The notes beneath the pieces were generated by a model. The model was given only the letters and a program-made list of their open reading frames with translations, was not told the origin of the DNA and did no database searches. Shown here one piece after another: positions 32,906-44,300 of a stretch of DNA of 64,000 nt. Position 1 is the stretch's first letter. Every line of letters starts with the position of its first letter. The stretch covers positions 1,597,001 through 1,661,000 of the forward strand of contig NC_010575.1 of assembly GCF_000165395.2 (NCBI RefSeq). The letters run 5' to 3'. Made by a program: the position numbers and the translations under genes. The stretch is from Babesia bovis T2Bo. Its lineage: Eukaryota; Apicomplexa; Aconoidasida; Piroplasmida; Babesiidae.

Positions 32906-34333
32906 ATGCAGCCTAAAGCTAAAGTCGACGGTTGCAAGGCCCATCTGAAGGATTTATCTCCTATGGCGGCAGGAACTGAGACTACAAGTCGTTCATCCAC
33001 CCTTGAAAGTGAATCGTTCTATGAAAGCGGTATCTTCAGTGGTGTTAATCCATCCACCTGGAAGAAAATCAGAAGACTGTCAGCTGGAAGTAAGCTGTCC
33101 ACGTATTACTATATAGGCGCCGAATTACGAGTATGCGCATCGTCAAATAGGAAAACGTCTTCAAGGCCAGTACTAAGAGATGTGATTGATCGGCGCACGG
33201 GAACCTCAAAAGTACTCAAAATCATCTCAAAATCGAGGTTGCCTGGAGCTCCCGATGGTCTCACCCACTGGAGGGCACTTTGTGAAAAGCTCCTCAACTT
33301 CAAACCATCGCCAGGAATTATGCGCATCGAGCAGGTGTGGGAATCGGACTCGTCATTCTATATCATCACTGAAAAGCTTGGCGGTGGAGAGCTTTTCGAA
33401 TTTCTCCTAAAGGAGAAGGTTATCCCTGAGGATGTTTGTAAATATATAATGAAGCAAATTTTCCAGGCTGTAGCACTCTTGCACAATGAACAAATGCTGC
33501 ACAGAGATATCAAGCCGGAAAACATTATGTTCAGAAATCCAACCAACTCTACACTCTCTGCAGCTGAAAGGTACGAACTGGTGCTAATTGACTTTGACAC
33601 CTGCAAAATGACGGATGCCGATAACGCAGACAACACCGATATTGTAAATGGAAAACGTAGGCTAGTTGGTACCTACGGGTATTTGGCACCTGAAATCCTA
33701 CGTGGAGAGGAGTATTCAACCGCCTCAGACATGTGGTCAATTGGCGTGGTACTATACATCCTAATGACGGGAGTGCCACCGATTACAATGGATAAGATGT
33801 ATGACGCCAAGTCAAGCCATGCAGTGCTCACTGCAGCGGAGACTACGGGGATCGACTTCAACATGCCGCCACTGGCAGAATTCCCATTAGCTCGCGATCT
33901 GTGCCGAAGGTTACTGTGCTTCGATCGCACGAAGCGTATTACCAGTGCAACCGACGCCTTGGCACACCCATGGCTAGTGGGTCTTGCCAATGCATTCGAT
34001 AGAAGCTTGAACCTGAATAGCTACCCAATGACAGACCACCGTGACAGGCGCCAGGATGCTGAAGAAAACTCTTCTGGTGGGTATATAAGGAGCCTATTTG
34101 GTAGTCGCAATGCCAAAACAGCAGGTAACGGCAATAACACCACCTCTTCATATAAAAGAAGCGATGGCCGGAACATGCCATATCTGCAGTGCTCCCATGA
34201 CACAAACATAGAAGAAGGAAGGGCTACCAAGCGCCCGCGCACAATGGCACAAATGCCGCAGCGGCAGTTCTGTGTTTCACCCAGGAACGCTGCCCTTATC
34301 GCACCAACTACTCCCGGAGCAGTTAGGTGCTGA
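32906..34333 (+). CDS. atypical CAMK-like serine/threonine kinase
   Basis: Single exon, 475 residues. The kinase domain lies at about residues 60-360: the VLK of beta-3 (K105), catalytic loop HRDIKPEN (199-206), the metal motif reads DFD instead of DFG (229-231), activation loop end GTYGYLAPEILRG, and DMWSIGVVLYILMTGVPP. A glycine-rich loop is not evident. A CDPK/CAMK-like overall pattern is seen, but there are no EF-hands in this ORF, so regulation by calcium is not implied. The C-terminal 110 residues are low-complexity with a basic KRPRTMAQ patch. Activity is uncertain given the missing Gly-loop and DFG. Confidence 0.8.
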   Translation: MQPKAKVDGCKAHLKDLSPMAAGTETTSRSSTLESESFYESGIFSGVNPSTWKKIRRLSAGSKLSTYYYIGAELRVCASSNRKTSSRPVLRDVIDRRTGTSKVLKIISKSRLPGAPDGLTHWRALCEKLLNFKPSPGIMRIEQVWESDSSFYIITEKLGGGELFEFLLKEKVIPEDVCKYIMKQIFQAVALLHNEQMLHRDIKPENIMFRNPTNSTLSAAERYELVLIDFDTCKMTDADNADNTDIVNGKRRLVGTYGYLAPEILRGEEYSTASDMWSIGVVLYILMTGVPPITMDKMYDAKSSHAVLTAAETTGIDFNMPPLAEFPLARDLCRRLLCFDRTKRITSATDALAHPWLVGLANAFDRSLNLNSYPMTDHRDRRQDAEENSSGGYIRSLFGSRNAKTAGNGNNTTSSYKRSDGRNMPYLQCSHDTNIEEGRATKRPRTMAQMPQRQFCVSPRNAALIAPTTPGAVRC

Positions 34334-34631
34334 CAGCAGTACAGAATCGTTGAACAGGTGCAGCTTTGAAAAGGAAAGCGCACTTTTACAAAACAAGAGC
34401 GCTCTCACCCCTGAACGTAGTTCATGTACATTACATCTAATATACGTAAAATACAGCGTGCTAAAAAACAGTACATACTTGACAAACATAACTGACTACG
34501 TACGCAAAACATTATTGAAAGCAAGATTATATAAATAGTTCGGTTTCAAGTGAAACCTAATGCGAGATATTTAGGCGAGTGATGAGATGAGAGATTTTCA
34601 AGGTAACTTCAGTACCAAAAGTTCAGTGAGT

Positions 34632-35587
<956 letters not shown>

Positions 35588-36173
35588 CTAATGCATATAT
35601 AACGATGAACTAAACACATACATGTCGATAAAAGCTGAAATGGGAATATCACGCTGCGATGAACCCCCAAACTGTACGTTGAGACATGCTTCAATCTCAC
35701 CAGGGTCTACCTTTAATTGGCGACCTAAAATAGAATGTAGAACATAGAATCACGCATACCTAATTTATAAAGCAAAGGCTCCAAAATGTCGCGGTTTACT
35801 GACTGTTGACCAGGGAAATGAGCCTGAAAAGCCTGAGTCAACCGATCACGGATAATGGTATCCGAATATAGCGTAGCCCCAAGAGCTAACACATCCTCTA
35901 ATATAAAGGATCCACGAATGTCTTCTTCTGGATAAAGATGTTACCAAGCAGGTAACGACGTACCCATTTGCAAATACATCAACTCCTGACGATTAAGGCT
36001 TATGCCAACCGCAAAGAGAAGCCTCTTTAGCTCATTATAACTTAGACTACCCTTACGGCGGGTGTCAAACAATCGAAATGCATATTCCAATTCCTGTCGC
36101 TGCGAATAACCATGTATGTGGCCCTAATAATACCTACACGAGCCCTGGAAAGAGGAGCGCCAGAAGCGCTCAT
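35588..36173 (-). CDS. EF-hand protein, calmodulin/centrin-like, divergent
   Basis: Exons 36173-36138, 36099-35964, 35927-35760 and 35724-35588 (introns 38, 36 and 35 bp), 158 residues. Begins MSASGAPLSRARRQELEYAF. The first EF-hand is recognisable (FRLFDTRRKGSLSYNELKRL) and a third helix-loop-helix follows (DRLTQAFQAHFPGQQSVNRD), with family-like spacing, but none of the loops keeps all calcium-binding residues. It may therefore act as a structural light chain and not a calcium sensor. The first intron (38 bp) is the least certain join. It follows the RAP-domain gene by 13 bp on the same strand. Confidence 0.7.
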
Positions 36174-36186
36174 CGCGATAATGTAG

Positions 36187-37840
36187 TCAGCAAACGTGAT
36201 ATGTAATCCGCTTGTGACGACTGTATATGAAATATAACCCAGATGTGTAAACGCTAACCTCAGTTTTAAGACGGCGCCAGTCCCAATACTTCACTATTCC
36301 CACCTTGTGACCCAAGGTCTCCAGACAACTGAAATAAGGTTAATCGGATCACAGCAAATTCGACATTCGCGCATCACAGTATATACTTACCGCTTCTTAA
36401 CCACCAAGTTGCTCATGTTGCTAGCATATTCAATCAATATAACAAGCTTGCGCTCCTCATCCACAAAGGGTACCATAAAGGGGTCCACCTTCTTAGATTC
36501 AGCGAAATTAGAAGATGAACCCTGTAAAATCTTATGGATTTCCTGGTATCCAGGAGTGTGTTTGTTCAGTTCACTCTCAGTTTTTTCTAGAGCATTCATA
36601 AACAACGGTACTGCTACATACCACAGTGATCCAATAGGTCCTTCCATCTGGGCGGTATGCTGTACTCCACAGGCGCAGATTCAACAGCAAAAGCATCAAG
36701 AGACTCCTTCAAAATTAAACCGTATTTCCTATCCCAGATAAACAGGTATACCTAAGACCTACCGTGATACAGTTGGAGTATACTTGAATATCCCTTCAAT
36801 AACGCGAGGCAGCTCATCATTATAAAGACGAAGGTAGGCACACGAAAAAACGTAATCGATGCACGCGGATAGCTCCCAACGCTCCTTGTACTTTAAGGTA
36901 CCCAAAAGGGACTCCAGATCCTCCCTTTTATCATACTCAGAATAACAACCAGCAGCAAGTAAATGAACACGCGTACGGTCGTTCAAATTGCCAAGAGACG
37001 ATTCAACTGTGGCGTATATACGACCAAAGTTAGTCGGGGTCATAAATTTCATCTGACCTAGACGATAAGATGCATCACACAACTGTTCATGAGTGAACTG
37101 GTCCAAGTTGTCCATAACTAAGGTGGATAATCGACGCAGCAAAAAGCCCTTCAAAAGCCTAAGAAAATAGATATAAGCCTTTATATGACATACCCAGTCT
37201 TTGCCAAAGCACGAAGAGTGTTTATCACATCATTGGCGGTAAACCGCTCAGTGAGCTCACATAACTTCTCACAAAGCAGAGCGTAGTATATCTTATCACG
37301 AGAGTTACGCTTATAGGCAGCCTGAAGCGAGAAGTTCAAAGCATCTGGTGTTACTGAATCTATATCAGTAGTTATAGTCTGCTTAGATAGCTCAAATATG
37401 GCATCAGAATCAATACCAATAGCCGATGTGGCATAAGCCACCTGAGCAAGCTCACGAGCTCTGGCACCCTTATCAATTATAGCAGTAGCGATTTTAGACA
37501 CAAGACCACGACAAAGCTCGCCATGTGTAGTAGCAGAACCACCAGCAGACTGAGAAACCGTAGCAATACGCAAAGCAAAGTTGCCCATATATGATGAGTT
37601 CAGGCTAGGCAAACGATTCTCAACCTCGGAAATTAAATCAACAAAACGAGAGTCCTTCACAGCAGACAGACGCTCATTGTGGTTAGTAGCCAAAAATTTA
37701 AACGCATCATAGAGCTCCTGGGTTTCAACGTTGGAGCCATTAGATAGAAGGCTCAAGCAGTCCTCAGCAGTTCGAAAAGAACGACGCTCTAAAAGCCCAC
37801 CGGCCAAACGGATCCCCGATGTACGCAAAAATAAATACAT
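36187..37840 (-). CDS. RAP-domain organellar RNA-binding protein
   Basis: Exons 37840-37194, 37158-36763, 36728-36622, 36586-36391 and 36328-36187 (introns 35, 34, 35 and 62 bp), 495 residues. The body is a run of helical repeats (for example ELAQVAYATSAIGIDSDAIF and TANDVINTLRALAKTG), as in heptatricopeptide proteins, and the C-terminus has a RAP domain (VDEERKLVILIEYASNMSN, then CLETLGHKVGIVKYWDWRRL). The N-terminus is basic and hydrophobic (MYLFLRTSGIRLAGGLLERR), consistent with mitochondrial import. Family role: binding and processing of fragmented organellar rRNA or mRNA in apicomplexans. The tail after KTE is the least certain part. Confidence 0.85.
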
Positions 37841-37900
37841 TTTTACAAATTTAATTAAGTTTAATGCCCAAAGAAGCTACGCCGCGACGCGCAACCACTA

Positions 37901-39678
37901 TCAGCGGGCAACAGTAGTGCCATAAGAACCACTAAAAGAAGCAGCCGTATATGCACTACCAATACATAAAGAGATCATATATACACCGCTATTCGCATGA
38001 TCTAAAGGCATTGGACAAAAGAAGACAGCTGGAATAACATGATGTGTGTAAAACTGACACATACTTGGGTCAACGGCCACTAAGGTTATACCTAAAATCC
38101 CGCAATATACACACAAATCGTTCAAAAACGATATAGCTGCATATGGGTCGATCATATATAGTAACTACGTACCGGAAAGTAGTATATATAACGATGAACA
38201 CGCAAAGACTAATTCCTGGGCGAAGAACGTAGGAACTATCTTCATCAATGCCAAGAGTATAGCCTATAAGAGATATATTATATAACGTTTAACCTACTCC
38301 CGAGGCAGATAGAATGAATAAAGCATATAACATGGAAATCCAATTGTGATATGATTGCTCCACGTGTATGTTACCAAAAATCATATAGAGTAGCGACGTC
38401 ATTAAACGGTATATGACATTGGCAAACAAAGCACAGACGCATAATATCTCGAATATCTGCGGGTATATGTACATAACTGTGCTAGATAGATACCCATCCA
38501 ATAGGCTCCTTCCTTATGTCTGGGAGTGCATATGGCGTCATATAAATACCTACCACGAGGAAACAAACGCATAATACGTAACGGACGCATAGCAGCCCTG
38601 TGTTAGCCTTAGTGGATATGAAGAATACACGTACCTATAACCCGAATACGCCGCCCCGAGACATAATAGTGAATGAATAAGTCCTACACCAAACAGTGGT
38701 TGTAAAACGTTAAATGCGATAAAGAAAATATAAAACCCATTTGACAAAGGAATATGCTGTCTAGCAAGCTTACGACCGCCATAGAGACTGATTGTAATGA
38801 GATGTATCCATACAACCTACAGCTTGCAAGCTAGTGGAACAGCCACAATGTATACTAAAAATATAGCAATAAAACTCGTATACAACTGGTAGTGCATATA
38901 TCCAGTCCCGAAACTATATAAAAATCAAAACCTTTAATCGATGCATACCTGGCAGGTGGGCTTGGTGGAGGTGATTTCATAGGAATCTTCGCGACGAGAT
39001 CTATAAATAGCATGGACAGTTTAACGATATAGCGTTTATATACACTAGTAGAGCTACGTACGTAATGTATATAGCTCGTCAAAGCCATTAACACACCTTG
39101 ATGTATACCGAACTGCTTCAAAACTTCAATCTGACGTTCACGAGTAAAACTTAAGATATTGTCCTAAATCGACATATGTCACCCAAATAGTCATCTAACC
39201 ACATCAGAACGTAGCTTCTCAAGCTCAGAAAGAGAATCCGATAGTATAACGACATTGAAAGGGCGCCTGTTGAAATACATGATACACAAACCACACCTAC
39301 GGAGCAGAACTGACTGGATTAGCAAATGCCGATGCTGCAGCATCGGCATCGGCTTCCGGAGATGTGGTTATTACATCTTCTGGAGTACTAAACAGATTTT
39401 ATACCCAGGAAGGTAGATCAACACACTTACAGATTAAGCGATTCCAAGGTTGACCCCGAAGAGTCAATAGAAGGCCATACATTCGGCCAATCTGTAACAC
39501 TGTGTACATTATACTGCGTATATAACGTACTCGACTGGATCCTAGATGCCGCAGCTCTGACTTCAGACACACAACAAATGTGCAAAGCAAATAACGCCAA
39601 ACGGCAAAAAAACAACATGAATACTAATCTTAGAATATAGATAACATCATTTAGAAAATGAAGTATATTAAATGTCAC
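37901..39678 (-). CDS. polytopic membrane protein with signal peptide, ten exons
   Basis: Reconstructed exons: 39678-39431, 39387-39301, 39266-39200, 39163-38949, 38913-38821, 38787-38635, 38597-38554, 38512-38298, 38263-38173 and 38136-37901. The total is 482 residues in a consistent frame; nine introns of 33-43 bp. An N-terminal signal-like region (IYILRLVFMLFFCRLALFAL) is followed by a Ser/Ala/Asp-rich linker, a short coiled stretch (ILSFTRERQIEVLKQFG), then about eight hydrophobic segments such as YTSFIAIFLVYIVAVPLACK and GFYIFFIAFNVLQPLFGVGL. I recognise no family. An organelle-envelope or secretory-pathway membrane protein is inferred. The seventh intron (41 bp, acceptor at 38513) is the weakest join. 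Confidence 0.7.
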
Positions 39679-39737
39679 TCTAGAGTAACGCGAAGTAATA
39701 ACGCACAGCAGGTGGAATAAAGTCCACTAAATAGCGC

Positions 39738-40907
39738 TTAACACAACTTTAACAGACCAATGGCTGTGGATGCGCTAGTTCCCTTAGGAAGATTGTCTAT
39801 ATCGCAGGCATAAGCTATTGTGTAACCATCCGGACAGAATTGGACATGAGTTACAGCAGCAGGCATGCGAATCTGTAAGTATATCTCGCAAGGGTTAGTG
39901 CCAGCAACCGTGAGATAATATTCACCAGTAGCATTACTATCATTCCCAGAACTGTCATCACCACCCGTGTAAAGGGTGTCTTTGGTACCCCAAGCAAGAA
40001 GCATACCATCATGCGAAAAGCTGATACTGCTTATCTTACCCTCAAGAGCAAAAAACGAGCCGATACAAGTAAAGTCATGTTTGCAACTAACCACCTGTAC
40101 GGTGTGGTCACTGCCACCAGTTGCAAGCAAGTCCAACTCCCGATTGTATCCAGCAGTAAGGACTATGTGAGAGTGTAACTGCTCAGAGGTCACGTGGACA
40201 AAATCAGGTGTCAAAACGTCGATACAACCATCCACCTTTTGTAATACTAAGTTGCTCGATGTATATACGAGCCCATAGACCTCAGAAGATAGCGATATAG
40301 CAGAAGATGGGTCAATGTCAGAGTCCTCATGTCTAGTGGCATCCACACGCTGCAAACGGTCAGAACGGTCTAAAACAGCTATGGTATCACCGTTTGGCGA
40401 CCATGCACCTGAATACCAAACATCATCAAATGTACTGTACGCTGTGAAGACTAATGACGGTGCTACGCCAGCAGTAAAGGGTAACGTGAATACCTTTACA
40501 CAAGGACGAGAATGGTCAGTACCATCCACAGATAACAACGCAAATGTATCCGCTTTAGTTGGGTGAGTCAGCACGCGTATACACTTCGCACTGATAGTAG
40601 TAACCAGTGAAAGTGATTCAACATCCAAAATATAAACACTCTCACGAGATGCTACGAACAAACGTGATCCATCACAATTGTAACAAAGATCCTTCAGTTT
40701 AGACTTGATCCGCACAGAATCTATAGATATATGCTGGGATTTAATGTTCCTAGGCATGTCAGCAGGAGTCTTCTTAGAGGAAGACTCAGAAAATAGACGC
40801 CGGTTGGCCAAATGAGTAGCCAAGACACGACGCCATAAACACTGCCCCGCGGTAAGAGGAGGGGCTGTGTCCGACGTGGCTACCTGAAGCGTGCGATGAC
40901 TCATCAT
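39738..40907 (-). CDS. THOC3: WD40 protein, THO complex subunit 3-like
   Basis: Single exon, 389 residues. WD40-type repeats fill most of the chain; recognisable pieces are KLKDLCYNCDGSRLFVAS, WYSGAWSPNGDTIAVLDRSD, RELDLLATGGSDHTVQVVS, GKISSISFSHDGMLLAWGT and VQFCPDGYTIAYACD, ending in GLLKLC. The order and the end resemble THOC3/TEX1, a member of the THO/TREX complex that couples transcription to mRNA export. Assignment among WD40 proteins is by pattern only. Two adjacent ATG codons are present at the start. The gene is divergent from RBX1, 93 bp away. Confidence 0.65.
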   Translation of the reverse strand: MMSHRTLQVATSDTAPPLTAGQCLWRRVLATHLANRRLFSESSSKKTPADMPRNIKSQHISIDSVRIKSKLKDLCYNCDGSRLFVASRESVYILDVESLSLVTTISAKCIRVLTHPTKADTFALLSVDGTDHSRPCVKVFTLPFTAGVAPSLVFTAYSTFDDVWYSGAWSPNGDTIAVLDRSDRLQRVDATRHEDSDIDPSSAISLSSEVYGLVYTSSNLVLQKVDGCIDVLTPDFVHVTSEQLHSHIVLTAGYNRELDLLATGGSDHTVQVVSCKHDFTCIGSFFALEGKISSISFSHDGMLLAWGTKDTLYTGGDDSSGNDSNATGEYYLTVAGTNPCEIYLQIRMPAAVTHVQFCPDGYTIAYACDIDNLPKGTSASTAIGLLKLC

Positions 40908-41000
40908 GGAAGATGAATGATTCTAGCATACAAAGACGTAGAGGGCACACACCTGCCAAAGTGAACGCGCGTCAAATGTGTACAACCAGTATCATAAAAA
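40908..41000. promoter_or_regulatory. shared upstream region of THOC3-like gene and RBX1
   Basis: Only 93 bp separate two divergent start codons, so a bidirectional promoter or overlapping 5' ends are inferred. No element is identified. Confidence 0.45.
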
Positions 41001-41340
41001 ATGAATGCCGAACCCGAAAAACCACGCTTCACCATCAAAAAATGGTCGGCAGTCGCATTGTGGAACTGGAAAATTGCAGTAGATAATTGTGCCATATGTA
41101 GGAATCATATCATGGACCTCTGTATCGAATGCCAGGTAGTTAAACAGGGCCTATGTCTACAAATGTTTACAGACGGCTGAAACAGAAGAGCAAACGTCAA
41201 ACGAAGAACAGTGCTCAGTAGCCTGGGGAGCTTGCAGTCACGCCTTCCACCTACACTGCATATCAAAGTGGCTGAAAACAAGACATGTATGTCCACTTGA
41301 TAACGCACAGTGGAACTTTGCAACAAAGGAAACTAATTGA
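41001..41340 (+). CDS. RBX1: RING-box protein RBX1 (cullin-RING ligase)
   Basis: Two exons, 41001-41135 and 41173-41340, joined across a 37-bp intron, 100 residues. It matches RBX1 along its length: [16 protein letters not shown] (the cullin-binding strand), [38 protein letters not shown] and [14 protein letters not shown]. All zinc ligands of the RING-H2 domain are visible. RBX1 recruits the ubiquitin-charged E2 to SCF-type ligases. It sits alone on the plus strand between two minus-strand genes, with its stop 22 bp from the flippase stop. Confidence 0.95.
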
Positions 41341-41362
41341 AACTGTGCTTAAATTTAAAATA

Positions 41363-44300
41363 TTAAGTCTTAAACATCTTATGGATAGTTCGCTGTATTA
41401 TAACCATTAGCGCATCACGCTGCTCTATGGCAAACGCAAAACCAGATTCTAAATTGCTGCGGTTTATCTTCTCATTGGCTACATAAGCAACAGAATTGTG
41501 TAGAGATGGGACGATCCCATTAAAAGTACCTTGTTTCAACTGAAGAGCAATGCGATCCTCCAATGATGGGTTGAAAACAGCAGTGTAGTATAAATATCCC
41601 CAAAATGGAAATAAAGAAACCACCAATGTCAATAGTATAACACCGTAGTATATAATTGACGTGTGGAGTGATTCAAAAGTGCCGTAAAAAACGTGCGCCT
41701 CAGGCACAAAAGCAAAAGCAGGGACTAAACTTACAATCACCCAAAATATTATCAAAGTTAATGTCTCACCCCAAATGAAAAAGTGATTAGGCCAAAACCA
41801 AGTCTTAGAAACTAAACATACAATCGCATTAACAGCCAAAATGTGATGAACATACATCGTCTGCGAAAATAAGTTGAAGCCAAAAGTCTGAGGACGACCA
41901 TCCAATAAACTGAAATCAGTAGTGTCAGTCAACTTAAGGATAATCAATGTCTCAAAAATAGATAACCAAAGCGCAGCTAAAATAAAACCCCAAAAATTCA
42001 AAGGGTCGTGAACTCCACGACGCTCCTCTAAACGTTTACGAAGACGTTTAACCAACCAGTTAGAACCAAAAGGCCTTATCAACCCACGTAAAAAGTTATT
42101 CACAGGCTTCAAACTCCAGGTATTATACAATATGGGATAACGAGTTAAAAGCTCATGAGGAACCTGACGATCTAATATCACGTAAAACATCAAAGGAATC
42201 GAAGTGAAGAACAAGTTAGTAATCTGCTTACTCCACGTGTTGAAGACGCTGACCCCGCTGAATCCAGTGTAGAAATTATATATAACGTTTACGAAACTGT
42301 AACTAAAATTGCGAAAAATACAAAAATAAAGTAAGAAGGTGTTCTTACGAAGAGCCTCACGACCATGAACAAAAAGAAGCTGACGTAAAAAACGGAATTC
42401 AGATATAATAAAATCAGCACTTTGACAAGCTTGGTGACCCTCACGACCATCAATACCAACGCCAACATTCGCAGTTAATATCATATCAACATCATTAGCA
42501 CCATCCCCAATAGCAAGTGAAGTGCTGTGAATATTAAATGACGTATTATCCCGAGTTAGCTGGCATTTCTGCTTATGAGTCATGCGACAAGCTATAACTA
42601 CAGTGGCATACTGAGCAAGACGAAAAAAGCGATGCTTAAGAACCCTACAGCTGTATATCGTCTGAAGGACATCGCCAGTTATAGTAACACAAAACTGGGT
42701 AAACTCCTGCGCTATTTCACTACTTTGAGAACCTACAACGCATTCAGTTGAATACTTGGGTAATACCGCTGGAGAAGTAACATGTAAATCTAACTCTGGA
42801 TTCTGCAACTTAGTAGCACCCAAACAATTCAACAGGTGGCCATCCAAATCACGAGATACAATAGCCGGATCGGGATTATCTAACACTGCATTTAGGGTGT
42901 CATCGTTGAGCATATTGGTGGAATGACCAATGCTTATAGCCGTTTCAAGCTTGTCACCAGTGAGAACCCAGATGACAATACCAGCCTTCTTCAAATCACT
43001 TATCACAGATCCTACCTCAACCTGAAGTAAATCTTCTATACCAGTGCATCCCACTAGTTTTAAATTGGACTCTAGATTAGACATAACGTCATTTATGCTG
43101 GTGTCACGGCCGCCACCTGACATTAGGACCTCATTATATTTCATATGCCATAATTCATATTCAGCTAGGTCCATGTGTCGTACGGCGCAAACCAAAGTTC
43201 GCAAACCGATGGTTGCAAACTTGCTCAAATGCTCCTCCATGGAAGCCCAACTTATTTGTTGCTCATCATGGAGCATACGAACCATCGCACTATCAGCACC
43301 CTTATTGAGCACAAGAATCTCACCATTGGTATCCTCAATCACCACACTCATGCACTTGCGATTAGAGTCGAAGGCCAAAGCCTCACGGATAAAGAATCGT
43401 AAAACAGGAACCGTACCATCAGCAGCGATAGCATCCCACAATGCAAATTCTTCCTCACTTAATACTAGCTTCTGAGCCTCTGGAGTTACAAGAGAGATAT
43501 CAATTTCAGTAATGGTGCGACGGTTAGTGAAAACACAACCAACTTTAGACATGCCTACAACAAGGGCCAGCTCATCGGGCGATGCGGCGTCGTACTCTAC
43601 AGGATCATAGCGAACCGCCAACAGACGTGGCTTCCCATTGACGCTCTTTAACGTAATCTCATCCTTCTCAATAACAGTTTCACTCCCCTTACGTATAACA
43701 ACACTGTGGCATACTGAAGCCACCAACACAAATTCACGTAGTGAGCTTCGCAATGAAGGATCAGTGGAACTATAAAAGTCCCAAAAGTAATGCTCCCATT
43801 TAGGATGACGAAGCAACCCCAAGTTACCAAAACCTAAAGCCTTTAGACTCATGACATTCTGAGTCAGGGTACCAGTCTTATCTGTATATATGTGAGTTAT
43901 ATGCGCTAAATCCTCAATTAATTGGTCACTACGTGATACGGCACGTTTACCATCTGATACCATAGTAGTGTTCCAGTTAATCTGCTTCGATTCAACCATA
44001 CGGACTATTTCCCATAATATAATCAGGTCAACAGGTATCATGGCAGCTAGGAGAAGTAACATACTACCCATAGTTACAAAGAAAGTCCGCATAAATGATG
44101 ATTGAGGCCTTACGTGAAGGTAACCATGACTAGTTGATACCCTCAATAACCAATAGACACCCAAAAGAGCAGATAGAAAAACAGAAACCACAAGTATCAT
44201 CATAACAACAAACAAGTTCCTTTGGTATATATCCTCAAGTTTGGAACTTTTGCGCTTAGACGTGCCAACTGAACCCTTCAATAAGCGTGTTTCTTTCCCG

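Noticed and set aside
32815..33000. Minus-strand ORF overlapping the kinase start
   Set aside because: Overlaps the kinase N-terminus and has no recognisable content.
43044..43475. Plus-strand ORF of 143 codons inside the flippase
   Set aside because: Opposite the conserved nucleotide-binding domain of the P4-ATPase; product looks random.
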